DNA from: Bacteroidota bacterium
GTDB lineage: Bacteria > Bacteroidota > Bacteroidia > Chitinophagales > Saprospiraceae
DNA length: 64,000 nucleotides
Reading direction: 5' to 3'
Assembly (NCBI GenBank): GCA_024743405.1
Contig: JANSWP010000008.1
Coordinates: forward strand, 1 to 64,000
Each line of letters opens with the position of its first letter. Position 1 is the first letter of the stretch. The notes under the pieces are model-generated. The model searched no databases. It was not told the DNA's origin and worked only from the letters and a program-made list of their open reading frames with translations. Below, piece after piece: positions 26,347-34,708 of the stretch. The translations under genes and the position numbers were made by a program.

Positions 26347-27378
26347 ATGAAACTTTTTAATTTTTTCTCACAAGAATTAGCTATTGATTTAGGTACTGCC
26401 AATACACTAATTATTCAAGATGGGGTAGTTGTGATAGATGAGCCTTCTATCGTAGCTGTAGATAGAAGAACAAATGAGGTCATTGCCGTGGGAAAAAAGG
26501 CAATGCAAATGCACGAAAAAACGCACGAAAACATTAAGACCATCAGACCTCTGAAGGATGGTGTGATCGCCGACTTTCAAGCTGCTGAAAGTATGATTGA
26601 AGGTCTGATAAACTTAATAGGGAATCGTAGAAAGTTTTTTTCACACATGAAAATGGTAATTTGTATTCCTTCTGGAATTACAGAAGTAGAAAAAAGAGCT
26701 GTTTTCGATTCGGCAGATCATGTGGACTCTAAAGAAACATATTTAATTCATGAACCAATGGCGGCGGCATTAGGAATTGGACTGGAGGTCGAAGAACCTA
26801 TTGGAAATATGATCATTGATATTGGAGGAGGGACAACGGAGATTGCTGTAATTGCACTTTCAGGAATCGTTTGTGACCAATCCATACGCACAGCAGGCGA
26901 TGAATTTACAGCAGACATTATGAGTTACATGAAACGTCAACATAATATTTTGATTGGTGAAAGAACAGCTGAGCAAATTAAAATTAACGTTGGGTCTGCA
27001 TTACATGAGCTTGAAAATCCACCACCTGATTATGCGGTTAATGGACGAGATTTAATGACGGGAATTCCAAAGCAAACCACTATCAGTTATAATGAAATTG
27101 CCCATTCGATAGACAAATCAATATCAAAAGTGGAAGATGCAATTTTAAAAGCATTGGAGTCTACACCGCCTGAGTTAGCTTCTGACATTTACAAAACTGG
27201 TTTATACTTGACAGGAGGAGGCGCATTATTAAGAGGATTGGACAAAAGAATAAGTACGAAAACGAAGCTGCCTGTTCATATAGCTGAAGATCCTTTAAGA
27301 GCGGTAGTTAGAGGGACAGGGATTGCTTTAAAAAATACAGACAGATTTTCTTTCCTTATAGACCGTAAGAGTGTTTAA
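26347..27378 (+). CDS. mreB: Rod shape-determining protein MreB
   Basis: This actin-like ATPase forms membrane-bound filaments that guide lateral wall synthesis. The motifs are AIDLGTANTLI near the N-terminus, IDIGGGTTEIAVIALSG in the middle, and LTGGGALLRGLD in the C-terminal part. Its length of 343 residues is standard. The N-terminal MKLFNFFSQELA is a short amphipathic start typical of membrane-binding MreB. It heads mreB-mreC-mreD-mrdA, all on one strand. Presence of the operon predicts a rod or filament. Confidence 0.97.
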   Translation: MKLFNFFSQELAIDLGTANTLIIQDGVVVIDEPSIVAVDRRTNEVIAVGKKAMQMHEKTHENIKTIRPLKDGVIADFQAAESMIEGLINLIGNRRKFFSHMKMVICIPSGITEVEKRAVFDSADHVDSKETYLIHEPMAAALGIGLEVEEPIGNMIIDIGGGTTEIAVIALSGIVCDQSIRTAGDEFTADIMSYMKRQHNILIGERTAEQIKINVGSALHELENPPPDYAVNGRDLMTGIPKQTTISYNEIAHSIDKSISKVEDAILKALESTPPELASDIYKTGLYLTGGGALLRGLDKRISTKTKLPVHIAEDPLRAVVRGTGIALKNTDRFSFLIDRKSV

Positions 27379-27447
27379 AAAAGTTGGATGCTTTTCTCAT
27401 AAACTTTGAACATCAAACTTTGATAAAATAGAAATTTACGAAAAGCT

Positions 27448-28281
27448 ATGCGAAGGCTGATTCAGCTTTTTTTCAGATTTGGAGGACTCTTCCTTTTTCT
27501 TTTATTGGAAGGTATAGCATTCTTTATGGTTGTTCAATATAACAAAGAACAAAAGGCGATTTTTTTCAACTCCTTAAGCCATCTATCCCAATATTTTGAG
27601 GATAAATCACATGCAATTTCTTATCATTTTTCCTTAGAAACAGAGGCCGATAGTCTTAGGAAAGAGAACTCAAAATTTAAACAATTATTAATTAGTTTAG
27701 ATATTGACTATACAGATAAAGAGGTTTCTGTTTTTGATGATGCGCCCTTCCAACAATATCTCTTACAGTCGGCAAAAGTCATTAAAAATTCTATTCATAA
27801 AAACCATAATTATTTAATTTTGGATAGAGGAACGGAAGACGGAATTGAGAAACATTCTGCAGTTATCACTGATAATGGGATTGTCGGAATTGTAATTGAG
27901 GTAAGAAAAAAGCATTGTTTAGTCATGTCTATTTTGCATCGCCAGACGCGAGTAAGTTCAGCGTTGAAAAATCAAAATGCACATGGATCTTTGATTTGGA
28001 AAGATCTCAATCCACTAAAAATGAATCTTGAAAACATTCCAAAACATATTCAACCAATTGAAAGAGGAGATACGGTATTGACCAGTGGTTACTCTGCTAT
28101 GTTTCCAGAGGGTTTAGTTGTAGGGACGGTTGATTCTTCGTGGATTGAACAGGGGAAAGGTGCGCATACGATTACAATAAACTTAAATGAGGACATTAGT
28201 ACTTTGAAATATGTTTATATTGTGACAAACCTAATGCGGGCTGAACAATTGGAACTCGAACAGATAATTAATGATGAATAG
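27448..28281 (+). CDS. mreC: Rod shape-determining protein MreC
   Basis: The protein has 277 residues with one N-terminal membrane helix (FGGLFLFLLLEGIAFFMVVQY), a coiled-coil segment with ETEADSLRKENSKFKQLL, and two periplasmic beta domains containing LDRGTEDGIEKHSAVIT and GLVVGTVDSSW. It links MreB and MreD to the penicillin-binding proteins. It overlaps mreD by 11 bp. Confidence 0.93.
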   Translation: MRRLIQLFFRFGGLFLFLLLEGIAFFMVVQYNKEQKAIFFNSLSHLSQYFEDKSHAISYHFSLETEADSLRKENSKFKQLLISLDIDYTDKEVSVFDDAPFQQYLLQSAKVIKNSIHKNHNYLILDRGTEDGIEKHSAVITDNGIVGIVIEVRKKHCLVMSILHRQTRVSSALKNQNAHGSLIWKDLNPLKMNLENIPKHIQPIERGDTVLTSGYSAMFPEGLVVGTVDSSWIEQGKGAHTITINLNEDISTLKYVYIVTNLMRAEQLELEQIINDE

Positions 28282-28795
28282 TACGATAACGGTCAATGCT
28301 TTTCGGTTTGTAATTCTTGTACTTTTGCAAGGATTAGTTTTGCAAAATATTGGAAACGATTGGGCTACTTTTCCCTATTTCAATATCATTCTTTATCCAA
28401 TTTTTATTTTCTTATTGCCTCTTCGGACTCCAAAGCCTTTGGTTATTTTTCTTGCTTTTATTTTAGGGCTAATTGTTGATCTATTTTATGCAACTCCAGG
28501 AGTTCATACGAGTGCCTCTGTTTTTACGGCATTTGTTAGGCCAGTTGTACTAAATTATTTTGAACCAAGAGCTGGTTATAACGCAAATCATAGTCCAACG
28601 AAAAAAAGATTAGGATCAAATTGGTACATTAAATATTCTTTGACGTTAGAGTTGATTCATCTTTTCTTTTATTTTTCTGTTGAAGCATTTTCACCTGTTT
28701 TTATCGTCAATATTTTGATAAAAACAGGTGTTGCATTAATAGCTTCAATGATTTTCATTATCATACATCAAATATTATTCGATCCCGCAGAGTGA
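28271..28795 (+). CDS. mreD: Rod shape-determining protein MreD
   Basis: The protein has 174 residues, very hydrophobic, with about five membrane helices, including the LGLIVDLFYATPGVHTSA signature region. It starts inside the end of mreC; the second ATG, at 28274, is equally possible. It is an inner-membrane part of the elongation complex. Confidence 0.9.
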   Translation: MMNSTITVNAFRFVILVLLQGLVLQNIGNDWATFPYFNIILYPIFIFLLPLRTPKPLVIFLAFILGLIVDLFYATPGVHTSASVFTAFVRPVVLNYFEPRAGYNANHSPTKKRLGSNWYIKYSLTLELIHLFFYFSVEAFSPVFIVNILIKTGVALIASMIFIIIHQILFDPAE

Positions 28796-28816
28796 TCAAA
28801 AAATAATGAATAAGCA

Positions 28817-30670
28817 GTGATAGATCATTTTCAAAATAGACAATTTATTCTTCAGGCGGTTTTTTCTTTAGTCGCTGGGCTGCTCATATTTAAAGCATTT
28901 GATTTACAGATTTTGAATGATAAATATGCCGTAGAGGCAGAAGCCACGGCTATGAGTAAATCTACCCTTTATCCTTCGAGGGGGTTAATGTATGATAGGA
29001 AAGGAAAATTATTGATTAATAATAACCCTGTTTATGATGTAATGGTGACTTACAATCAGATTGATCCAGCAATGGATACGATCAAATTTTGTGATATTCT
29101 AGGAATTACGAAGGAGTCCTTTAAAGAGCGTTTGAATAAAAATTTTAGAACAGATAGGCGATTTAGTAAATTTAAGCCTTTTGTTTTTTTGAATAAAGTA
29201 TCTTCTGAAACTTATGCACTATTTCAAGAAAGCCTTTATGAATTTCCAGGCTTTGATGTTCAAATTAGGAATGTGAGGGTTTATCCTCACCGAAACGCTG
29301 CACATGTTTTAGGTTATATTCAGGAAGTAAATAATGAAGACTTAGAAAAAGGGAAGAAAATTTATGTGGCAGGTGATTATATAGGAGCCAGTGGTCTTGA
29401 GAGACAATATGAATCTGACTTGAGAGGTAAAAAAGGTGGACAGTTCGTTTTGAAAGATAATAGAGGAAGAGATGTTGGAAAATTTATGGATGGAAAGAAA
29501 GATACATTAGCCATCTCAGGAAGTGATTTAGTCGCATCAATTGATATTGAATTACAGGGGTATGCAGAGGAGTTGATGAAGAATAAGATTGGGGCGATAG
29601 TTGCTATAGAGCCTAATACAGGAGAAATTTTAGTTTTGAGTAGTACCCCTTCTTATGACCCGAATTTATTGACAATTAATAGAGGAAGAGGGGAAGCTTA
29701 TTCAAAATTGGCTCAAGATTCATTAAAGCCTATTTTTAATAGGGCTACTATGGCAAAATATCCTCCTGGTTCTATTTTTAAGCCAGTGGTTGCCTTGATT
29801 GCCCTGCAAGAAAAAGTAACGACTCCTAGTAGATATATTTATTGCCCTGGATTTTATACATACAATAATGATGTTAGAAAATGTCGTAACCATCCAATAG
29901 CGACAACAGTAGGGCGGGCAATTCAATATTCTTGTAATTCTTATTTCTTTCAAACGTTTCGGGAAATTGTCGAATTAGAGGGTTTTTATAAACCAGAACC
30001 TGGTCTTGAAACATTTACTAAATATCTTTATCAATTTGGATTAGGGTATAGTTTGGGTATTGATTTTCCACAAGAAAAAGAAGGAAATGTTCCTACCGTT
30101 AACTACTACAATAAATTATATCCAAAAAATAAAGGAGGCTGGAAGTCTCCGACGATTATGTCATTGGGTATTGGACAAGGGGAGATGCAATTGACGACTG
30201 TACAGATGGCAAATCTTGCTGCCATTCTTGCGAATAAGGGCTATTTTTTCACCCCACATTTAGCTAAAGGGTTTAAGGATGGTTCGCAGATAGATGCGAA
30301 GTATTTAGAACGGAATTCTGTTGAAATAGATGCCTCACATTTTCCACCAGTAATTAATGGGATGATAGATGTTGTAGAGAGTGGGACTGCTCGTGGATCG
30401 AAAATTCCAGGGATAATTATGGCTGGTAAAACAGGGACCGTTCAGAACCCCCAAGGGGAAGATCATTCAACTTTTATTGCTTTTGCACCTGTAGAAAACC
30501 CAAAAATTGCGATTGCTGTTTATGTTGAAAACGCCGGAGGTGGCGGTCGATTTGCAGCGCCTATTGCAAGTTTATTAATTGAACAATATTTGAATAAAGA
30601 AATTGCTTCTAGTCGTGTTTGGAGAGAAACACAAATGCTTGAAGCCAATTTGATAAGTAAGTTACCATGA
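28817..30670 (+). CDS. mrdA: Penicillin-binding protein 2 (elongasome transpeptidase)
   Basis: The protein has 617 residues with an N-terminal membrane helix (10-28), a dimerisation domain with SRGLMYDRKG (54-63), and a transpeptidase domain with the SxxK serine in GSIFK (319-322), SCN at 372-374 and a C-terminal KTGT. The start is GTG at 28817: a stop lies two codons upstream and the next ATG would remove the membrane anchor. It cross-links peptidoglycan during elongation. Its stop overlaps the folA start (ATGA). Confidence 0.95.
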   Translation: MIDHFQNRQFILQAVFSLVAGLLIFKAFDLQILNDKYAVEAEATAMSKSTLYPSRGLMYDRKGKLLINNNPVYDVMVTYNQIDPAMDTIKFCDILGITKESFKERLNKNFRTDRRFSKFKPFVFLNKVSSETYALFQESLYEFPGFDVQIRNVRVYPHRNAAHVLGYIQEVNNEDLEKGKKIYVAGDYIGASGLERQYESDLRGKKGGQFVLKDNRGRDVGKFMDGKKDTLAISGSDLVASIDIELQGYAEELMKNKIGAIVAIEPNTGEILVLSSTPSYDPNLLTINRGRGEAYSKLAQDSLKPIFNRATMAKYPPGSIFKPVVALIALQEKVTTPSRYIYCPGFYTYNNDVRKCRNHPIATTVGRAIQYSCNSYFFQTFREIVELEGFYKPEPGLETFTKYLYQFGLGYSLGIDFPQEKEGNVPTVNYYNKLYPKNKGGWKSPTIMSLGIGQGEMQLTTVQMANLAAILANKGYFFTPHLAKGFKDGSQIDAKYLERNSVEIDASHFPPVINGMIDVVESGTARGSKIPGIIMAGKTGTVQNPQGEDHSTFIAFAPVENPKIAIAVYVENAGGGGRFAAPIASLLIEQYLNKEIASSRVWRETQMLEANLISKLP

Positions 30671-31158
30671 TTGTATCAACAATAGTCGCAGTGGCGAACA
30701 ATTATGTCATTGGAAAAGACAATCAAATTCCTTGGTATTTGCCAGCCGATTTGAAATATTTCAAGAAAACTACTTTAGGTCATCATATAATAATGGGGCG
30801 AAATTGTTATGAATCAATTGGACGACCACTTCCTAAAAGAACAAATGTTATCATAACTCGAAATCCTTTTTATGTTGCTTCAGGTTGTTTGGTTACTCAT
30901 TCTATCCAAGAAGCGTTGGATTTGGCAGATAATAGAGGTGAAACAGAAGCATTTATTATTGGCGGAGGTGAAATTTATAAACAAAGTGAGCACCTTTGGG
31001 ATAAAGTTTATTTAACAGAGGTAGATTTGGAAGTGGAAGGAGATGTTTTTTTCCCAAAAATTGATTTTAAAAATTGGGACGAAACTTATTGCGAGTCCCA
31101 TGATAAAGATACAAAAAACGAATTTAATTACATATTCAAAATATTTGAAAAGAAATAA
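30667..31158 (+). CDS. folA: Dihydrofolate reductase
   Basis: The enzyme reduces dihydrofolate to tetrahydrofolate with NADPH. The motifs are VAVANNYVIGKDNQIPW near the N-terminus, HHIIMGRNCYESIGRPLP with the NADPH region, and FIIGGGEIYKQ. Its length of 163 residues is standard. The start overlaps the mrdA stop by 4 bp, so it is probably translationally coupled to the wall operon. Confidence 0.95.
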   Translation: MIVSTIVAVANNYVIGKDNQIPWYLPADLKYFKKTTLGHHIIMGRNCYESIGRPLPKRTNVIITRNPFYVASGCLVTHSIQEALDLADNRGETEAFIIGGGEIYKQSEHLWDKVYLTEVDLEVEGDVFFPKIDFKNWDETYCESHDKDTKNEFNYIFKIFEKK

Positions 31159-31159
31159 C

Positions 31160-31495
31160 ATGAAGAATTTACTCATCCTTTTTGTGATTGGTTTAACCAT
31201 TTTCGCTTGTGGAAATGGTGATGATAAAAAGCCACAACAAACGGCGCAAAGCGCATCTAAAGCAAAAAAAATTGATGGAGGAAAAATTTATAAAACTTAC
31301 TGTGTGACTTGTCATGGTTTGTATGGAGATATGGGCGCTAGTGGAGCTCATGATTTGACTGGTTCTATATTGAGTCTTGACGAAAGAATTGCAGTAATTA
31401 CAAAAGGAAGAAATACGATGACTCCTTTTGAAGGCTTATTGAATGAAGAAAAAATAAAAGCAGTCGCAGAATTCACGATTACTTTAAAAAAATAA
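31160..31495 (+). CDS. Small c-type cytochrome lipoprotein
   Basis: The protein has 111 residues. A lipoprotein signal ends IFAC, with Cys17. One haem site, CVTCH (48-52), and a probable axial Met87 in TMTPFEG mark a class I cytochrome c. I chose the ATG at 31160, one base after the folA stop, because it yields a perfect lipoprotein signal; a longer frame inside folA lacks one. It probably carries electrons in the periplasm. anmK begins at the very next base after its stop. Confidence 0.9.
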   Translation: MKNLLILFVIGLTIFACGNGDDKKPQQTAQSASKAKKIDGGKIYKTYCVTCHGLYGDMGASGAHDLTGSILSLDERIAVITKGRNTMTPFEGLLNEEKIKAVAEFTITLKK

Positions 31496-32623
31496 ATGGC
31501 CCGTATGAAATCCAAAACTTATCGAGTTATTGGTTTGATGTCAGGGAGTTCATTGGATGGTCTTGATATTGCGTTTTGTGAATTTCAACTTGAGCGAAAA
31601 AATAAGAAAGAAGTTTCAGTTTCTAATTGGGAATTATTGGAAGCGGAAACGATTCCTTTTTCTGATAAATGGGCAGAGCGTCTTCTAGGCTTACCTTTCC
31701 AAAATGCTCGAATTTATGCTCAGACAGATACCTATTTTGGGTATTATTTGGGAGAATTGATTCAGGGTTTTTTGAAAAAACATCAAATCAAACCAGAGGC
31801 AATTGCATCTCATGGACATACCATTTTTCATGATTCAGAAAAAAGATTTACTGCCCAAATCGGAAATGGTGCTGCAATAGCAGCTAATGTTGGTATTCCA
31901 GTCATTCACGATTTTCGAACGCAAGACATTGCCATGTTTGGCGAAGGTGCACCTGTTGCGCCAATTGCGGATAAAATGCTTTTTTCTGAGTTTGATTTTT
32001 TTATAAATATTGGAGGTATTGCGAATGTTTCTTGTAATGCGGATGGAAAATTCTTAGCATTTGATATTGGCGGAGCGAATCAAATATTAAATGCCTTAGC
32101 CAATTTAATGGATTTAGATTTTGATGAGGATGGAGTCATTGCGAGGGAGGGGCAATTCAATGAATTGCTTTTTAATCAATTAAATGAGTTAGAATATTTC
32201 GATAAACCTTACCCTAAATCACTTTCCAATCAATGGGTTCAAGAAGAAATGGTGAAAACAGTTTTTGAATTTGAAGATTCTGTTCAAAATAAATTAAGGA
32301 CGGTTTGTGATCAAATTGCCTTTCAAACTCGAAAGTCAATTGCACTTTTAATAGAGAGGGAAAAATTGAATAAAAATGAATATCAAATTTTGGTTACGGG
32401 TGGAGGTGCTTTGAATAATTTTTTAATAGAAAGAATGAAGTTGTTACTTCAAGAAACTGGAAACTTTAAATGGTTGATTCCTGATGAAAAAATCATTTTG
32501 TTTAAGGAAGCCATTTTGATGGGATTAATGGGCGTATTAAGGTTGGAAAGAGTTCCTAACTGTTTAAATTCTGTTACGGGTGCATTAAGAAATACCATTG
32601 GAGGTTCTGTTTCTTTTCCATAA
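31496..32623 (+). CDS. anmK: Anhydro-N-acetylmuramic acid kinase
   Basis: The enzyme phosphorylates and opens 1,6-anhydro-MurNAc, recycling muropeptides released during wall growth. The signature is GLMSGSSLDGLDIAF, with SHGHTIFH, FINIGGIANVS, FDIGGANQILN and LVTGGGALNNFLIERM further on. Its length of 375 residues is normal. It is the last gene of the run that begins at mreB, linking wall synthesis with recycling. An alternative ATG three codons in is possible. Confidence 0.95.
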   Translation: MARMKSKTYRVIGLMSGSSLDGLDIAFCEFQLERKNKKEVSVSNWELLEAETIPFSDKWAERLLGLPFQNARIYAQTDTYFGYYLGELIQGFLKKHQIKPEAIASHGHTIFHDSEKRFTAQIGNGAAIAANVGIPVIHDFRTQDIAMFGEGAPVAPIADKMLFSEFDFFINIGGIANVSCNADGKFLAFDIGGANQILNALANLMDLDFDEDGVIAREGQFNELLFNQLNELEYFDKPYPKSLSNQWVQEEMVKTVFEFEDSVQNKLRTVCDQIAFQTRKSIALLIEREKLNKNEYQILVTGGGALNNFLIERMKLLLQETGNFKWLIPDEKIILFKEAILMGLMGVLRLERVPNCLNSVTGALRNTIGGSVSFP

Positions 32624-32722
32624 TTTTTCTAAGAAACGTGCATTTATGGTAATTGGATGAACTTTTATAGCTTTTTTTACTTTATCATCCAAACCTTTAT
32701 CGCTTTAGCAAATTAGTTTCAT

Positions 32723-32746
32723 TAATTTTGCGTTAAATTAATTTTG
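32723..32746 (+). promoter_or_regulatory. Two TAATTTTG boxes before an orphan gene
   Basis: TAATTTTG occurs at 32723-32730 and again at 32739-32746, both fitting TAnnTTTG. The second lies 84 bp before the 132-residue protein gene. No TTTG box is found at the expected -33 distance. Confidence 0.3.
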
Positions 32747-32830
32747 TATTCAATGCAGCTATTTGCTGATGAGAATCGTTCTTAACCAAATCAAATTATT
32801 AAACCGACCAATTGGAAACTATAAATAGAA

Positions 32831-33229
32831 ATGGATTGGAGTAATGATAATATAAATAAATATCTGTCGAGAATAGAGGGTTCTATAATAAAAGGAAGAT
32901 ATAATCTAGCACTTAAGCTAGCTAACCGGCTCTTGAAACGTTATTATAGGTCTTTCATTACAACTAAAATTCCTACCGAAATAGAGAAAGAGAATCTAAG
33001 AAAAATGTCTGTTTGTATTAGTAAATACCTCGTTCAGCATAATAGAAACTGTAGTATTCCTTATTCCGAACGTCGGCTTTTAATGATGGCGATCACAACA
33101 GATGTAGTTGATATTCACAACTTATATACACACGAATCTGAAGAAGATTCAATTGTTGATCATGCCACTGCCACATATGTTTTTGAAAATGTGAAAAGTG
33201 TTGTCAGATATTTAAGACGATATTTTTAA
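32831..33229 (+). CDS. Orphan all-alpha protein of unknown function
   Basis: The protein has 132 residues, no signal peptide and no membrane segment. It is very basic in its first half (RYNLALKLANRLLKRYYRSF) and predicted almost entirely helical. The N-terminal region (IEGSIIKGRYNLALKLANRLL) resembles helical repeats in HEPN or abortive-infection-type proteins, but this is only a look-alike. There is no partner gene and the gaps on both sides are long. I cannot name a function. Confidence 0.7.
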   Translation: MDWSNDNINKYLSRIEGSIIKGRYNLALKLANRLLKRYYRSFITTKIPTEIEKENLRKMSVCISKYLVQHNRNCSIPYSERRLLMMAITTDVVDIHNLYTHESEEDSIVDHATATYVFENVKSVVRYLRRYF

Positions 33230-33262
33230 AAACTTTCCCACTTTATAAAAATCGACTTAAAA

Positions 33263-33862
33263 TTAATTACTTGTTTCTGTATCTTCATCTAAGTCTCGGA
33301 TGACTGGTTCAGATTCAGTCCTCTCTGTATCCAACTTGTCTTTCCACCTATCCATCTCTTCAGCAGAATGATCCCAAAATTGTTTGAAAGTTGGGCTTAC
33401 AACATCCCAAAAATGCCGCATCTTTGCTGGAAATTGTTCTAGATAAACATAAGTTTTGGACTCCTCAATAGACTTATCAGATATTAGATGGGATTGAGTT
33501 CCAAACCATATTAATGCACTGTATATTAAAACATTTAGAGAAGCAAATAATATTCCTCCAGCGACTTGATTGATGACGTTAATATTTGCGGTTTTTAATA
33601 AGCCTTCCAAACTTTGGGCAATCAACCTAATAATAATCATGGTTAGAAAAAAGGCAAGTAAATAACCGGCAATGAACATATAAGCTTCATCTGTATTAAA
33701 AGCTTGTTTTAAAAAATTAGTGGCAGGTTTTCCGAACTTTATTACTGCCATTACTCCGAAAGCATAAGAAATAACAGTAAAAACAGTTTTAATAATACCT
33801 CTTGAGAAACCGATATAAAAGCCCCAAAGAACTAGGATTCCGAGTATTGCGTCAATGACCAT
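33263..33862 (-). CDS. CvpA family membrane protein
   Basis: The protein has 199 residues with four predicted helices in the first 130, starting MVIDAILGILVLWGFYIGFSRGIIKTV, the typical CvpA opening. A charged C-terminal tail (about 145-199) is acidic and Trp-containing. CvpA proteins are linked to colicin V production in E. coli and to envelope maintenance elsewhere. It is monocistronic. Confidence 0.85.
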   Translation of the reverse strand: MVIDAILGILVLWGFYIGFSRGIIKTVFTVISYAFGVMAVIKFGKPATNFLKQAFNTDEAYMFIAGYLLAFFLTMIIIRLIAQSLEGLLKTANINVINQVAGGILFASLNVLIYSALIWFGTQSHLISDKSIEESKTYVYLEQFPAKMRHFWDVVSPTFKQFWDHSAEEMDRWKDKLDTERTESEPVIRDLDEDTETSN

Positions 33863-34107
33863 ATTAATTTTGTTTTCTCATTTAATCGGGAAATGTTTTT
33901 TTAAACAATACCGATATAATTCACTCAGCATAACATCTTGCAAAATAAGGACTTATGCACTATAAAAGTTGTATGTTTTATTGTCGTTCATCTAAAATCA
34001 GGCATTGGTTATCTAAAATTTGTATTTTCGCTTTGTCTAGTCAGGCAAAAAATCACATTATTTGACCATTCAACACTAAATAAGCATTAAATTTTGAAAA
34101 AAGGAGT

Positions 34108-34635
34108 ATGACATTTTTGGTGAAAAATATTTGTTTCAGTATTTTGTTGATTATGTTACCCGCCTTTGTTAATGGTCAATATGCCTTGCGAGGAGGCGAC
34201 CAGAAGGAAGCACTACCAAAGGTTTTTGTTCTAGGTAGTCACGAAGATGTATATGAAAAAACCATATCTGAATATAATCAATTATTAGCTGTCTGTGATA
34301 ATGATCTTAAGGTAGCTTTTGAGAAATGGATAAGTATGATGTTGGAGATGGAAGCCTATGCTAAACAAATTACATATGATTTAAGAGGAGTGAAAGTTTG
34401 GATTCATGTTTTCTGGGATTCAAAAGGTTCAATTGATCATATTGGTTATCACTTAAAGCCAAATTCTAGAAATGTTGATACAAAAGAATTGAATGCGTTT
34501 TTTACGAGTTTTGTAGGTGAATATCAATTTCCGCTTTTGACTGACTCAAGATATAGCCATTATACAACAGTTAGTTTTCCAGTTTTTGCCAAAAGGATTA
34601 ATAAAAGTACAAGTGGAAAAGAACCTGATGATTGA
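34108..34635 (+). CDS. Secreted protein of unknown function
   Basis: The protein has 175 residues with a signal peptide ending FVNGQ (about 1-24). The mature part has a region WIHVFWDSKGSIDHIGYHLKPNS and FTSFVGEYQFPLL, which resembles TonB-C-like or energy-transducer-like beta folds in Bacteroidota secreted proteins. That likeness is weak. It has its own strong terminator and AAGGAG just before the ATG, although the spacing is too short for a standard ribosome site. Confidence 0.65.
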   Translation: MTFLVKNICFSILLIMLPAFVNGQYALRGGDQKEALPKVFVLGSHEDVYEKTISEYNQLLAVCDNDLKVAFEKWISMMLEMEAYAKQITYDLRGVKVWIHVFWDSKGSIDHIGYHLKPNSRNVDTKELNAFFTSFVGEYQFPLLTDSRYSHYTTVSFPVFAKRINKSTSGKEPDD

Positions 34636-34642
34636 GCCGAAT

Positions 34643-34698
34643 CTTCAAAAACAAAAGCCGCTACCTTTCATGAAAAGTAGCGGCTTTTGTTTTTGAAG
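34643..34698. terminator. Bidirectional terminator, 22-bp perfect stem
   Basis: The arms 34643-34664 and 34677-34698 are exact reverse complements with a 12-nt loop. Each arm ends in runs of A or T, so it can act in both directions between two convergent genes. Confidence 0.93.
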
Positions 34699-34708
34699 GA
34701 CATATTTT

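Noticed and set aside
31043-31159. An N-terminal extension of the cytochrome c protein into folA
   Set aside because: The internal ATG at 31160 gives a perfect lipoprotein signal and directly follows the folA stop.
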